A stretch of DNA of 19,598 bases from Muribaculaceae bacterium (GCA_009775365.1 VSPM01000051.1:1-19598), one strand, 5' to 3'. Positions 8,061 through 15,702 are shown, counted from the stretch's first letter. Made by a program: numbers and translations. Notes: a model not told the origin generated them from the sequence alone.

Positions 8061-9803
8061 ATGGCGAAGAAACAGAAAACACATATAAAGGTTGTTGAAC
8101 TTTTTGCGGGAGTAGGAGGATTTAGAATTGGATTGGAAGGTGCATCTGATGCTTATGATACAATCTGGAACAATCAGTGGGAACCGTCTACGGTCAGGCA
8201 AGATGCTTCACTGGTCTATAAGGCGAGATTTGGAGCAAAGGGTCATTCAAATACAGATATTAATCTTGTGCCTACTTCTTTGATTCCGGATCATGACCTC
8301 CTTGTAGGAGGCTTTCCTTGTCAGGATTACTCTGTTGCGTCAACTTTAAGCAAATCTGGAGGTATAGAAGGGAAAAAGGGTGTGCTGTGGTGGCAAATTT
8401 ACCGTATTTTAGAAGAAAAAAGTGATAGGCGTCCTGCGTATATATTTTTTGAAAATGTAGATCGCCTGCTAAGTTCGCCCGCTAAACAAAGAGGGCGTGA
8501 TTTTGCGATAATCCTTTCTTCTCTTTCCGATTTAGGCTATACTGTGGAATGGCGTGTGATTAATGCAGCTGAATATGGGATGCCCCAACGGCGTAGAAGG
8601 ACTTATATTGTTGGTTATCGTGAAGGTTCGAATGTATTCAGGAAAATAGAGAATCTTCAGAAATGGGTATTGTTTGATGGTGTATTGGCTAAGGCATTTC
8701 CTTTTTATAGAAAGGATAAAACTGAATCTGAATTCGAAATAGAAGGTTCAATAAAAGAGGTTTCAGATAGTTTTAATGTCGGAAAGAAAGAGAGTCCGTT
8801 TGGGGATGCCGGCATAATATGTCGCAGAAGGGTCTATAGTGTGGATACTAAGTCGATCTACGCAGGTCCTTTTATGACTCTTGGTGGGAATATTGTGAGT
8901 GAAGAACTTGTTCCTCAAGATTTTTTTATCAATGATGAAGAATTGCCTAAATGGAGATATGAAAAGGGTGCAAAAAAAATAAACAGAGTGTCGAAACAAG
9001 GATATGAATATGTGTTTTCGGAAGGAGCAATGTGCTTTCCGGATTCAATGGATCATCCATCACGCACCATAATAACCGGTGAGGGAGGAAACGCTCCTTC
9101 ACGGTTCAAACACGTTATAAAAACTTCTTCCGGTCGCTATAGACGATTAATGCCGATTGAATTGGAAAGATTGAATATGTTTCCGGATAACCATACTTTT
9201 CATCCGGAAGTGTCAGATGGCCGAAGAGCATTTTTAATGGGAAACGCTCTGGTGTGTGGTGTAGTACAAGCCATAGGTAAATCGCTTTATAGATTTATTT
9301 ATGAGGAAGAGCCGGTATCACATAAGCCTATTGAGATGCAACGTGATTCTCAGCCGAAGTTACAGTTTAAACAGTTTGCTCAGGATTTTGTGCAATTTGT
9401 CAAAAACCATCGTAAGAAAAACATTAGTTTGGATCCTGCCAAGCATCTCCTTATCGGATTTGTAAAGACAGACAATCAGGATTATTTTTTAGATGGTGGG
9501 ATTTCAAAGATTTATTATACCGGAAAAACCCAATCCTTTCCTTCAACTATTGCGTTAAACAAGCTATATTATTTTATGCCTTATATTAAAGGAAAGGGGA
9601 TAAAGGATATTTATTTGATTAATATTGCCAGGATTGGAACTAAAGCAGAAATAAATGAAGGTAGTGAAGATCATGATCCGCGACTTGTGTTTGAATTGGA
9701 GTACCTTGAGAGTCTGGAAGATTACATCCCTGTTAAGTTAAATATTTTTAATACTTATCGTGACACTGTGTTAGGCAGTATCCTTAATGGTTCTAACAAA
9801 TAG
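8061..9803 (+). CDS. C5-cytosine DNA methyltransferase of the R-M system, with C-terminal extension
   Basis: A 580-aa S-adenosylmethionine-dependent cytosine-5 methyltransferase. Visible motifs are I (ELFAGVGGF, from about residue 14), IV with catalytic Cys87 (GGFPCQDYS), VI (FENV, Glu131), VIII (QRRRR), IX (HPSRTIITGEGG) and X (GNALVCG, from 394). The stretch between VIII and IX is the target-recognition region. The partner endonuclease predicts GATC as the target. The catalytic core ends near 415; residues about 416-580 form an extension containing ISKIYYTGK and LYYFMPYIKGKGIKDIYL, which I do not recognise, whereas most such enzymes end near 330-420 aa. Its frame is intact, so the cell should be protected whatever the state of the nuclease. 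It is AT-rich like the endonuclease gene. Confidence 0.92.
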   Translation: MAKKQKTHIKVVELFAGVGGFRIGLEGASDAYDTIWNNQWEPSTVRQDASLVYKARFGAKGHSNTDINLVPTSLIPDHDLLVGGFPCQDYSVASTLSKSGGIEGKKGVLWWQIYRILEEKSDRRPAYIFFENVDRLLSSPAKQRGRDFAIILSSLSDLGYTVEWRVINAAEYGMPQRRRRTYIVGYREGSNVFRKIENLQKWVLFDGVLAKAFPFYRKDKTESEFEIEGSIKEVSDSFNVGKKESPFGDAGIICRRRVYSVDTKSIYAGPFMTLGGNIVSEELVPQDFFINDEELPKWRYEKGAKKINRVSKQGYEYVFSEGAMCFPDSMDHPSRTIITGEGGNAPSRFKHVIKTSSGRYRRLMPIELERLNMFPDNHTFHPEVSDGRRAFLMGNALVCGVVQAIGKSLYRFIYEEEPVSHKPIEMQRDSQPKLQFKQFAQDFVQFVKNHRKKNISLDPAKHLLIGFVKTDNQDYFLDGGISKIYYTGKTQSFPSTIALNKLYYFMPYIKGKGIKDIYLINIARIGTKAEINEGSEDHDPRLVFELEYLESLEDYIPVKLNIFNTYRDTVLGSILNGSNK

Positions 9804-9821
9804 AAGTCTGTTTTAAGACAG

Positions 9822-9840
9822 TTAACTGAAATTAAGTTAA
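9822..9840. repeat. Small inverted repeat after the methyltransferase
   Basis: TTAACT (9822-9827) and AGTTAA (9835-9840) flank a 7-nt spacer, just ahead of the operon terminator. AT-rich and weak; possibly only a minor mRNA fold. Confidence 0.25.
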
Positions 9841-9852
9841 GGTTGATTAAAG

Positions 9853-9884
9853 CGGCAGGAAGAAATTGGCTACCTGCCGTTTTT
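9853..9884 (+). terminator. Rho-independent terminator of the R-M cassette
   Basis: CGGCAGG (9853-9859) pairs with CCTGCCG (9873-9879) around a 13-nt loop, followed by TTTTT (9880-9884). It lies about 50 nt past the methyltransferase stop and marks the right end of the cassette. Confidence 0.85.
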
Positions 9885-9902
9885 AGTTTATGGAGGGGAG
9901 CG

Positions 9903-9927
9903 TTTATCACTTCTCTCTGTTGATAAA
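9903..9927. promoter_or_regulatory. Inverted repeat just upstream of the amidase start
   Basis: TTTATCA (9903-9909) and TGATAAA (9921-9927) are perfect 7-bp arms with an 11-bp spacer, ending 12 nt before the chosen start codon. The shape suits a regulator site or a leader hairpin covering the start region. No consensus promoter is recognisable here. Confidence 0.4.
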
Positions 9928-9939
9928 GTTCGGATCGTT

Positions 9940-10638
9940 ATGAATGAGAATGTGGATAAAAGGGGAAGAAACAGTATGTTATCGATTTACATGTTGTTTG
10001 TCCTGTGCATTGTGGCGGCAATGTGCGCGGTGGGATGTAAACGCCTGGATAAAGCCGATGAAGGTGTCGCTTCTGAGGAATTGACGGAGGAGCGTCATTC
10101 CGGAGAGGGTAATAAGGTTGGCGACTACTGGGTGGTTGACCGCCCTACCCCTAATATTGCCGAAGGACGGAATGAGGTAAAGGCGGTTGTGCTGCACCAC
10201 ACGGCCACTGATTCCATTGAGCAGTCGCTCGATATTCTGACCAATCCCGACAAGGGAGTCAGCTGCCATGTGCTCATAGATAAAGACGGAACACGCTATG
10301 TCTTGGCTCCACCGGATTCAATCACTTGGCATGCCGGGCGCTCGCGCCTGAATGGCCGTGAGAATGTCAATAGGTTTGCAATAGGCATAGAGTTTCAGGG
10401 CAACACTGTTGAAGAGCCGCTGACAGAGGCTCAGATTCAAAGCGCTATCGACTATCTGCTACCTATTCTTGATGAATATAAGATTACGGATGACAATATA
10501 GTGACTCATGAACAGATACGCGCAAATTACATAAAGGCGCATCCCCGGACTAAAACGCCCAAAAAGGTGGATGTCACTTCGGATGAGCACACGCGTTTCA
10601 TGCAGGCTTTGCAGGTGCGTCGAGACGCCTCCGATTGA
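9940..10638 (+). CDS. Lipoprotein-like N-acetylmuramoyl-L-alanine amidase (Amidase_2/AmpD fold)
   Basis: A 232-aa zinc amidase expected to cut the bond between MurNAc and the stem peptide of peptidoglycan. A short basic N-terminus (KRGR) and a hydrophobic run lead to CAVGC, a plausible lipobox with Cys33, so the protein is probably anchored in a membrane and faces the periplasm. The Amidase_2 domain covers about residues 75-215: VVLHHTATDS contributes a zinc His (86 or 87), WHAGRS is the usual substrate-side motif, and THEQI (His190) with Asp211 are likely the remaining ligands. ATG 9940 is preferred over 9976 because the shorter form would lose the basic n-region. Its 3' end overlaps the opposing MFS gene by 41 bp. 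The fold could also belong to a phage-derived lysin, but no phage genes are nearby. Confidence 0.88.
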   Translation: MNENVDKRGRNSMLSIYMLFVLCIVAAMCAVGCKRLDKADEGVASEELTEERHSGEGNKVGDYWVVDRPTPNIAEGRNEVKAVVLHHTATDSIEQSLDILTNPDKGVSCHVLIDKDGTRYVLAPPDSITWHAGRSRLNGRENVNRFAIGIEFQGNTVEEPLTEAQIQSAIDYLLPILDEYKITDDNIVTHEQIRANYIKAHPRTKTPKKVDVTSDEHTRFMQALQVRRDASD

Positions 10639-11806
10639 AGAAATGGCGAGTGGAAATGAAGAAAAGAGCTGTTCCGACACCCTGCATCACAGCCGCACCC
10701 CAGAATGCCGCAGAATATGATATATATTCGAGAAGGAATCCGCCCATTATTATCCCTATGCCCATGCCGATATCCCATGCTGTCAATATGGAGGAGTTGG
10801 CCGTGCCTCTCTGGTCGTTGCGGGCGAGTTTAATAAACATATTCAGGAAGGCCGGATACATATGTCCGTTGCCAAGGCCGATGAGGGCGGCTGCTGTGTA
10901 GTAGGCCCATCCCTGCTCCACGGCCGCAAACAGTGTGTAGCCTCCTAAAGACAGGATCACACCTAAAGCTGCGTTCTCCACAATCTTCCCTTTCGCCAGG
11001 GCTTTCGACCCCTGCAGGCGGGAAGCAAAGAGCCCGAAAGACAGAATCATGAAGAAGAGCCCGGTGCCGTCGGTGATGTTGAGAACCTCGCTTCCGTAGA
11101 TGGCCACATAGTTCGACATTATGCCCCAGCACAGGCTGAAACAAAGAATGTTAATGGCCAGCATCCAGCCTCGGGTAAGAAAGAAACGGTCAAGGCTTAT
11201 CGGCTGTTTCTCTTTTTTAAGTTCTCGTTTAGGGAGTTTTATGGCCGACACTGTAAGGAAGCCGGCAAACGCCGTAACCAGGGCAATCCAGAAAAGAAGA
11301 GAGAAATTGTCGGTGGCATGATATATCCATATGCCGATTGACGGAGCGAACGCCATAGCCAGGTTGTTGCTCAGCCCGTAGAACCCTATTCCTTCGTTGC
11401 GTCTTGAGGATGGGAGTGTGTCGATTGCCGCTGTGGAGTTGGCCACAGTCACTGCCCCGAAAGGGAGTCCGTGAATGGTTCTCACAATTGCGAACAGCAG
11501 CAATGTGCCGGCCCCGATATATCCTGTGAAAAGGATAAAAAACATGAAAAAGCATATTGAAAGCACTTTCTTGCGGTCGAAAGTGTCGACGATAAATCCG
11601 CTGAACGGCCTGACAACGAGTGCCGCCACCACATATCCTGATAGCACCAGCCCCATCACATCCTTGTCGGCGGCAAATTCTGTGTCAAGATAAATCGGGA
11701 GAAGAGGAGTGAGAATATAAAAAGAGAAGAACAGCAGAAAGTTGCCCGCCATTGCCTTGCAATACTGGGCGTTCCATAATCTCTCTTTGGCTGTTGTCTG
11801 ATTCAT
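10598..11806 (-). CDS. Major facilitator superfamily transporter
   Basis: A 402-aa inner-membrane transporter with about 12 hydrophobic segments. The loop between spans 2 and 3 carries the MFS motif A as GFIVDTFDRKKV, and a central basic linker (KLPKRELKKEKQ) separates two six-span halves. The N-terminal half (YILTPLLPIYL, then AALVVRPFSG) resembles drug- or sugar-efflux type permeases. It starts 14 nt after the LTA-synthase-like gene, so the two form an operon. Its last 41 bp lie antisense to the amidase gene, and there is no intergenic terminator between the convergent pair. The substrate is unknown; the operon partner hints at envelope-related export, which is inference. Confidence 0.88.
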   Translation of the reverse strand: MNQTTAKERLWNAQYCKAMAGNFLLFFSFYILTPLLPIYLDTEFAADKDVMGLVLSGYVVAALVVRPFSGFIVDTFDRKKVLSICFFMFFILFTGYIGAGTLLLFAIVRTIHGLPFGAVTVANSTAAIDTLPSSRRNEGIGFYGLSNNLAMAFAPSIGIWIYHATDNFSLLFWIALVTAFAGFLTVSAIKLPKRELKKEKQPISLDRFFLTRGWMLAINILCFSLCWGIMSNYVAIYGSEVLNITDGTGLFFMILSFGLFASRLQGSKALAKGKIVENAALGVILSLGGYTLFAAVEQGWAYYTAAALIGLGNGHMYPAFLNMFIKLARNDQRGTANSSILTAWDIGMGIGIIMGGFLLEYISYSAAFWGAAVMQGVGTALFFISTRHFFNRRRLDAPAKPA

Positions 11807-11820
11807 ATTGCAACTTGTTT

Positions 11821-13962
11821 TTATTTCATGTTAGAGGAATCTGCCGTGAGCTTATCCCCCAGCATACGGTCCATATATGACTGAATAATCCCTTTAAGCT
11901 CTTTCTCCATTTCCATCTCTTTATCGACAGTCCCTTTGAGATTATTGGCCATCACATGATCGTCGATTGCATACACTCCGATGGTTTTCTCTCCGTCAAA
12001 CTGGAGCACGTAGCCGTGTTTCACATATTGGAAGGTGTTGTTGGTGTAGTTCACAGCCCATGTCTCTTCGGCTGGAGTGTTGAGAAGATCACATCCGAAT
12101 GCCACATATGGCTTGTCGTAGCCGAGATGGTTCACGAGAGTGGGGAGTATGTCGGTCTGCTGAGCTATTGCATCACGTTCTCCGGGGGTGATCTCTCCAG
12201 ATGGGTCGAATATCAGCACAGGGCCATAAAATGCGCCGATGTCGCTGCGATATTCGTCATGGCCACGCATGTTTGTGTGGTCGTTGGTTATCACGAATAT
12301 GGTGTTGTCATACCACGGCTGCCTCTTTGCTGTGGCAAAAAACTGTCGGAGGGCATTGTCGGTGTAGCCCACAGTTGGATGAATCTGCATATCTCCTTCC
12401 GGGAATTTCCCTTCATATTTTTCAGGGATTCTGAAAGGATGATGATTAGAGGCCGTAAATATGGCAGTCATGAAAGGCTGGCGCATTTCCGACATTTTAA
12501 GGGCATAATATTGGAGAAATGGTTCATCCCAGATTGCCCAGTAGCCGTCGAAATCGCTGTCGCCTCCGAAGCGGGAGTCTTTTGAAAAATCTTCGCGACC
12601 GTAATACTCCTCAAACCCTATAGACTTCGCAAATCCGTCGAACCCCATGCTACCTGTGCGTGCTCCATGGAAAAATGCCGACGAATAGCCCATCTCTCCG
12701 AGGAGTCCCGGCAAGCCTTTCAGTTTATTCACAGCCTGCGGGGTGACAATAAACGGGCGAACAAACGAAGGTATCCCCGCAAGAATGCTTGGCATGCCGT
12801 CGATGCTTTTCTGTCCGTTGTCGTAGGAATGTCGCCACCATGCGGTGTGAGAAAGGAGGGAGTCGGTAAACGGAGTGAACCCTTTATACTCTTCTCCTAA
12901 AATCTCCTTGTTCATGGAGCCGATATACTCTCGCCCGAAACTCTCAATGATAATCACCACCAGGTTCTTGCGCCTCACTGTGATAGAATCTGATGGAATG
13001 TGAAGCGGAGTGAAGATATTGTCGAGTTCCGCCTTGTTGTCGAAATAATGGGGGTCGGCAAAAGGGGTGTTGCCTATAGAGCGTATCATGGAGAACGGTG
13101 TGTTAAGCACCAGGGCGGTCTCTATCGGGCGCTTTGTATAGGCGTTCGCATTAGATATGGCGACGGGGCGTATGTCGCGATGTCGCCAGCCGCCTATGGG
13201 AGCGGTGACAAGGAGCGCCAGTCCGGCTGTGGCGCAAAGCGCGCCGGCCCATTTGCGCCCTGCCGGCATCTTGCGGCTTTTAAACAGGCGGTAAGACACA
13301 TATAGCAGAGGGAAGGCGGCAAAATAGTTATACCAGTGGTTGAAAAGTCCGCCGCGTATTCCTGCCACTACCGTTACTCCTGCCACTGCCAGGCTGAGAA
13401 TAGAGAGGATGTAATATCTCACAAGCGGCTGCCGCTTTATATCCATGGCCGGAGATACATATAGTTTCCACATGCCCCAGATTATCAGCGCCGCGAAAAT
13501 TATGAGATACCAGTGGTTAAGGAGTTCCACTCCGATAATCTTCCCGAAGTTGCTTTCATTGCCGAATTCGCCGAACACGCTCCAGGAGGTGCGTTTAAGC
13601 GTGTAACTGAAATAGACGGAGTCTCCGAGATTGATAATCAGTGTGAGCGAGTTGACAATTATAAAGACCCATTTGCACATCCTGTACCATCCGGGGCGCT
13701 CTTTCAAATGGATAGGGAGAAGCATCAGCAGCACATAAAGAGCGTTTGTATAGAATATTCCCGGCGTGTCAAACACCGGCCCTGCCGCCAATAGGCTGAA
13801 TATGCGACCCTCTTTCACTGTTGCCGCGAAATAGCTCCAGTTCTCAAGCAGATATTCCACTCGAGCGAGAGAGAACACAATAAAAACCAGAATGATATTA
13901 AACGCCGTCGCCATTAACGGCGACAAAACTGAACGATAGGGAATAAAACTTCTGTTATCCAT
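11821..13962 (-). CDS. LTA synthase-like membrane phosphotransferase (sulfatase fold)
   Basis: A 713-aa protein with about five or six N-terminal membrane spans, then a large periplasmic domain of the alkaline phosphatase superfamily. Predicted metal and nucleophile residues are Glu340 (VVIIIESFG), Ser386 (NGQKSIDGMPSI), Asp561 and His562 (ITNDHTN). The spacing closely matches E255, T300, D475 and H476 of staphylococcal LtaS, with Ser in place of the nucleophilic Thr. Gram-negative bacteria lack lipoteichoic acid, so it probably moves phosphoglycerol or a similar head group onto an envelope glycan or lipid. ATG 13962 is preferred because the -7 box at 13989-13996 would start transcription inside or beyond the alternative ATG at 13986. 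It is first in an operon with the MFS gene. Confidence 0.88.
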   Translation of the reverse strand: MDNRSFIPYRSVLSPLMATAFNIILVFIVFSLARVEYLLENWSYFAATVKEGRIFSLLAAGPVFDTPGIFYTNALYVLLMLLPIHLKERPGWYRMCKWVFIIVNSLTLIINLGDSVYFSYTLKRTSWSVFGEFGNESNFGKIIGVELLNHWYLIIFAALIIWGMWKLYVSPAMDIKRQPLVRYYILSILSLAVAGVTVVAGIRGGLFNHWYNYFAAFPLLYVSYRLFKSRKMPAGRKWAGALCATAGLALLVTAPIGGWRHRDIRPVAISNANAYTKRPIETALVLNTPFSMIRSIGNTPFADPHYFDNKAELDNIFTPLHIPSDSITVRRKNLVVIIIESFGREYIGSMNKEILGEEYKGFTPFTDSLLSHTAWWRHSYDNGQKSIDGMPSILAGIPSFVRPFIVTPQAVNKLKGLPGLLGEMGYSSAFFHGARTGSMGFDGFAKSIGFEEYYGREDFSKDSRFGGDSDFDGYWAIWDEPFLQYYALKMSEMRQPFMTAIFTASNHHPFRIPEKYEGKFPEGDMQIHPTVGYTDNALRQFFATAKRQPWYDNTIFVITNDHTNMRGHDEYRSDIGAFYGPVLIFDPSGEITPGERDAIAQQTDILPTLVNHLGYDKPYVAFGCDLLNTPAEETWAVNYTNNTFQYVKHGYVLQFDGEKTIGVYAIDDHVMANNLKGTVDKEMEMEKELKGIIQSYMDRMLGDKLTADSSNMK

Positions 13963-13988
13963 GACCCTTAGCAAGTTATTTTGCATTG

Positions 13989-13996
13989 CAAAGTTA
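13989..13996 (-). promoter_or_regulatory. -7 box for the LTA-synthase-like gene
   Basis: TAACTTTG on the minus strand matches TAnnTTTG exactly. The implied start of transcription, near 13983, favours translation from 13962. No clear TTTG is seen at -33. Confidence 0.5.
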
Positions 13997-14091
13997 CAAA
14001 TTTTATGTCACTCATTTATCTTAAATGAAAAAGCAATGTGCGTATTAGTCGGGCTTCCCCTTTGTTTTTAAGCGATGTCCTTATTAAATTC

Positions 14092-15390
14092 TCAATTCCT
14101 CAGACAGCCAATAGGCACAATATAAATGCCGTCAGGACGGCGGTATGCATAGTTGCCGACTGCGGTGAGAATCATCTTAAAAGCAGGGGCACCCATTTTA
14201 GAGGTGTCAATAATTGATGCCAGTTTCATTAAGTTGCCACACCCCTCCTCAATTAAAGCCTCACCACCTAATTTTATCTCAATCAGGCCATATCGGCCAT
14301 TGCGAAGATGTATTACAGCATCACATTCCAACCCGTTGCTGTCGCGATAATGAAACACATCGCCATCTATTGATTGCGCATATACCCGCAAGTCCCTCAC
14401 ACATAGAGTCTCAAAAAAAAGTCCGAAAGTCGGGAGTGCCTTAATTAGGTCTTCAGGGCCTATTCGCAGAGCGGCCGCGGCAATTGAAGGGTCGCTGAAA
14501 TACCTTGTTGGCGTTGTGCGTATAGCCGTTTTTGACTGTAGATTCGGATTCCAGGATTCCATGTCTTTCACCACAAAAATTTGTCGCAATGCGTTGAGAT
14601 AAGAGGTGATTGTGTCATCAGAAATCTTATCATTGTCATTTGTTGCTACGTCCTGACGTATTTTGCTCACCGTAGTCTGAGTGCCTTGATAACGTGCATA
14701 TGAGCGCAAAATCACTCTTGCTCTTTCAACATTCCGTCCAATGCCATCAACTCTTGAAATATCTTCTTCCACCACCAAATCAAGATAATCAAATGCCTGG
14801 CTTAAAGCAGCCTTACGGCTCATATCTTCTGCCACGGCATACGGCCATCCTCCCCGGCAAGTAAGAAATGCAATCTCTTCCAGATTATGTCTGTTGATTC
14901 CTCGTATATTGTCGGGAGCATCAAACAAGTCCCTCAGTCTCACCTCCCCCGAAGAATCACCCGACTCAAATAAAGTCATAGGCAACATATCAATTATGGA
15001 GAATCGACCTACTCCGGTATGTAAAATCGGGGTATCACTTTTCTTATTAACCGGTACAGCTGAGCCGGTCATGATAAACTGCCCACTTCTATGCCGATGG
15101 TCAACTTCAAACCTTACGGCATCCCATAATTGAGGCGCAATCTGCCACTCGTCGATTAATCGAGGCGTAGCACCGGCCAAAAGTAACTGAGGGTCTAATT
15201 TCGCAAGCGCCAGATTATTTGAGCGTGAAGAGGGATCGCTCATATAAATAACGCTTTCCGCTTGTTGCTCTGCAGTAGTTGTCTTGCCACACCATTTGGG
15301 CCCTCTAATCAGGACAGCACCCTTCGCGTCGAGTTTATCTGAAAGTATGTCGTCTGCTATTCTGGGGCGGTATTTAAGATCCTCGGTCAT
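14092..15390 (-). CDS. AAA-type ATPase with DUF4143 nuclease-like C-terminal domain
   Basis: A 432-aa protein of the AAA_14/DUF4143 family, widespread and of unknown function. The N-terminal ATPase has Walker A GPKWCGKT (30-37), a Walker B-like RLIDEWQ and a sensor-like FIMTGSA. A middle helical region with winged-helix character (about 220-290, TVSKIRQDVATNDNDKISDD) precedes the DUF4143 part. There, LECDAV with Asp357 followed by GLIEIKLGG (Glu371, Lys373) makes a D-x13-ExK pattern typical of the PD-(D/E)XK nuclease fold. The gene stands alone on the minus strand and is preceded by a promoter and six 23-bp tandem repeats, which suggests unusual regulation or repeat recognition. Such ATPases are often proposed to be defence, mobile or toxin-like genes; none of that is shown here. 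Confidence 0.88.
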   Translation of the reverse strand: MTEDLKYRPRIADDILSDKLDAKGAVLIRGPKWCGKTTTAEQQAESVIYMSDPSSRSNNLALAKLDPQLLLAGATPRLIDEWQIAPQLWDAVRFEVDHRHRSGQFIMTGSAVPVNKKSDTPILHTGVGRFSIIDMLPMTLFESGDSSGEVRLRDLFDAPDNIRGINRHNLEEIAFLTCRGGWPYAVAEDMSRKAALSQAFDYLDLVVEEDISRVDGIGRNVERARVILRSYARYQGTQTTVSKIRQDVATNDNDKISDDTITSYLNALRQIFVVKDMESWNPNLQSKTAIRTTPTRYFSDPSIAAAALRIGPEDLIKALPTFGLFFETLCVRDLRVYAQSIDGDVFHYRDSNGLECDAVIHLRNGRYGLIEIKLGGEALIEEGCGNLMKLASIIDTSKMGAPAFKMILTAVGNYAYRRPDGIYIVPIGCLRN

Positions 15391-15418
15391 ATACTAACCA
15401 TTTAGGTGATTAATTTTA

Positions 15419-15449
15419 CAAAAGTAACTATAAATTTTTATTCGGCAAA
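15419..15449 (-). promoter_or_regulatory. Promoter of the DUF4143 ATPase, overlapping the first repeat
   Basis: On the minus strand, TTTG (15449-15446) and TACTTTTG (15426-15419) are 19 nt apart, a near-ideal Bacteroidota promoter with a start of transcription near 15413. The -33 TTTG lies inside the gene-proximal 23-bp repeat. Confidence 0.65.
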
Positions 15450-15578
15450 ATATGGCGGTTTCGTTCGGCAAATTATTGTTGTTTCGTTCGGAAAATTATG
15501 ATGAATTAATTCCGAAAAATATGACAGTCTAATTCGTCAAATTGCAGGTGTAAGATTCAGCAAATTATGGCGAAGATA
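15441..15578. repeat. Array of six degenerate 23-bp tandem repeats
   Basis: Six units begin at 15441, 15464, 15487, 15510, 15533 and 15556, each exactly 23 bp with no spacer. The shared core is TTCGGCAAATTATG: TTC and the AAA at unit positions 7-9 are present in all six, while the last third of the unit drifts. The two units nearest the ATPase gene are the most alike, both ending TTTCG. The array ends abruptly at both sides, and 23 is not a multiple of 3, so it is not coding. It abuts the ATPase promoter, which fits an array of protein-binding sites (operator or iteron-like). Confidence 0.85.
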
Positions 15579-15601
15579 CAATATCTTTGAGCATATTCAA
15601 T

Positions 15602-15634
15602 ATTTGTCCACCTTTTTTGAAAGATTTATCCACG
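15602..15634 (+). promoter_or_regulatory. Two direct repeats upstream of the arabinofuranosidase promoter
   Basis: ATTTGTCCACC (15602-15612) and ATTTATCCACG (15624-15634) share ATTTRTCCAC, repeated at 22 bp in the same direction. The nearer copy sits where a -33 element would be for the -7 box at 15655. This suits binding of an AraC-type or hybrid two-component activator. The repeats also resemble DnaA boxes (TTATCCACA), which is the less likely reading at this site. Confidence 0.45.
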
Positions 15635-15654
15635 TTTATATCATAGATGTTTAC

Positions 15655-15662
15655 TAATTTTG
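15655..15662 (+). promoter_or_regulatory. -7 box of the GH51 operon
   Basis: TAATTTTG matches TAnnTTTG. The implied start of transcription is near 15668, giving a leader of about 75 nt. No TTTG is found at -33, which is common for activator-dependent promoters and fits the direct repeats just upstream. Confidence 0.5.
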
Positions 15663-15669
15663 CACTCGT

Positions 15670-15702
15670 AAGAGATTATGCTTTTTTGTCGGGCAATCTC
15701 TT
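15670..15702 (+). promoter_or_regulatory. Leader hairpin of the GH51 operon
   Basis: AAGAGATT (15670-15677) pairs perfectly with AATCTCTT (15695-15702); the loop carries a run of six T. It would sit at the extreme 5' end of the mRNA, so it may stabilise the transcript or act in attenuation. Confidence 0.4.

Noticed and set aside
8061..9803. Avoidance of GATC inside the R-M genes
   Set aside because: Several GATC sites are present in the methyltransferase gene, so there is no sign of depletion by eye.
15441..15578. CRISPR array
   Set aside because: The repeats are contiguous with no spacers, are too degenerate, and no cas gene is present.
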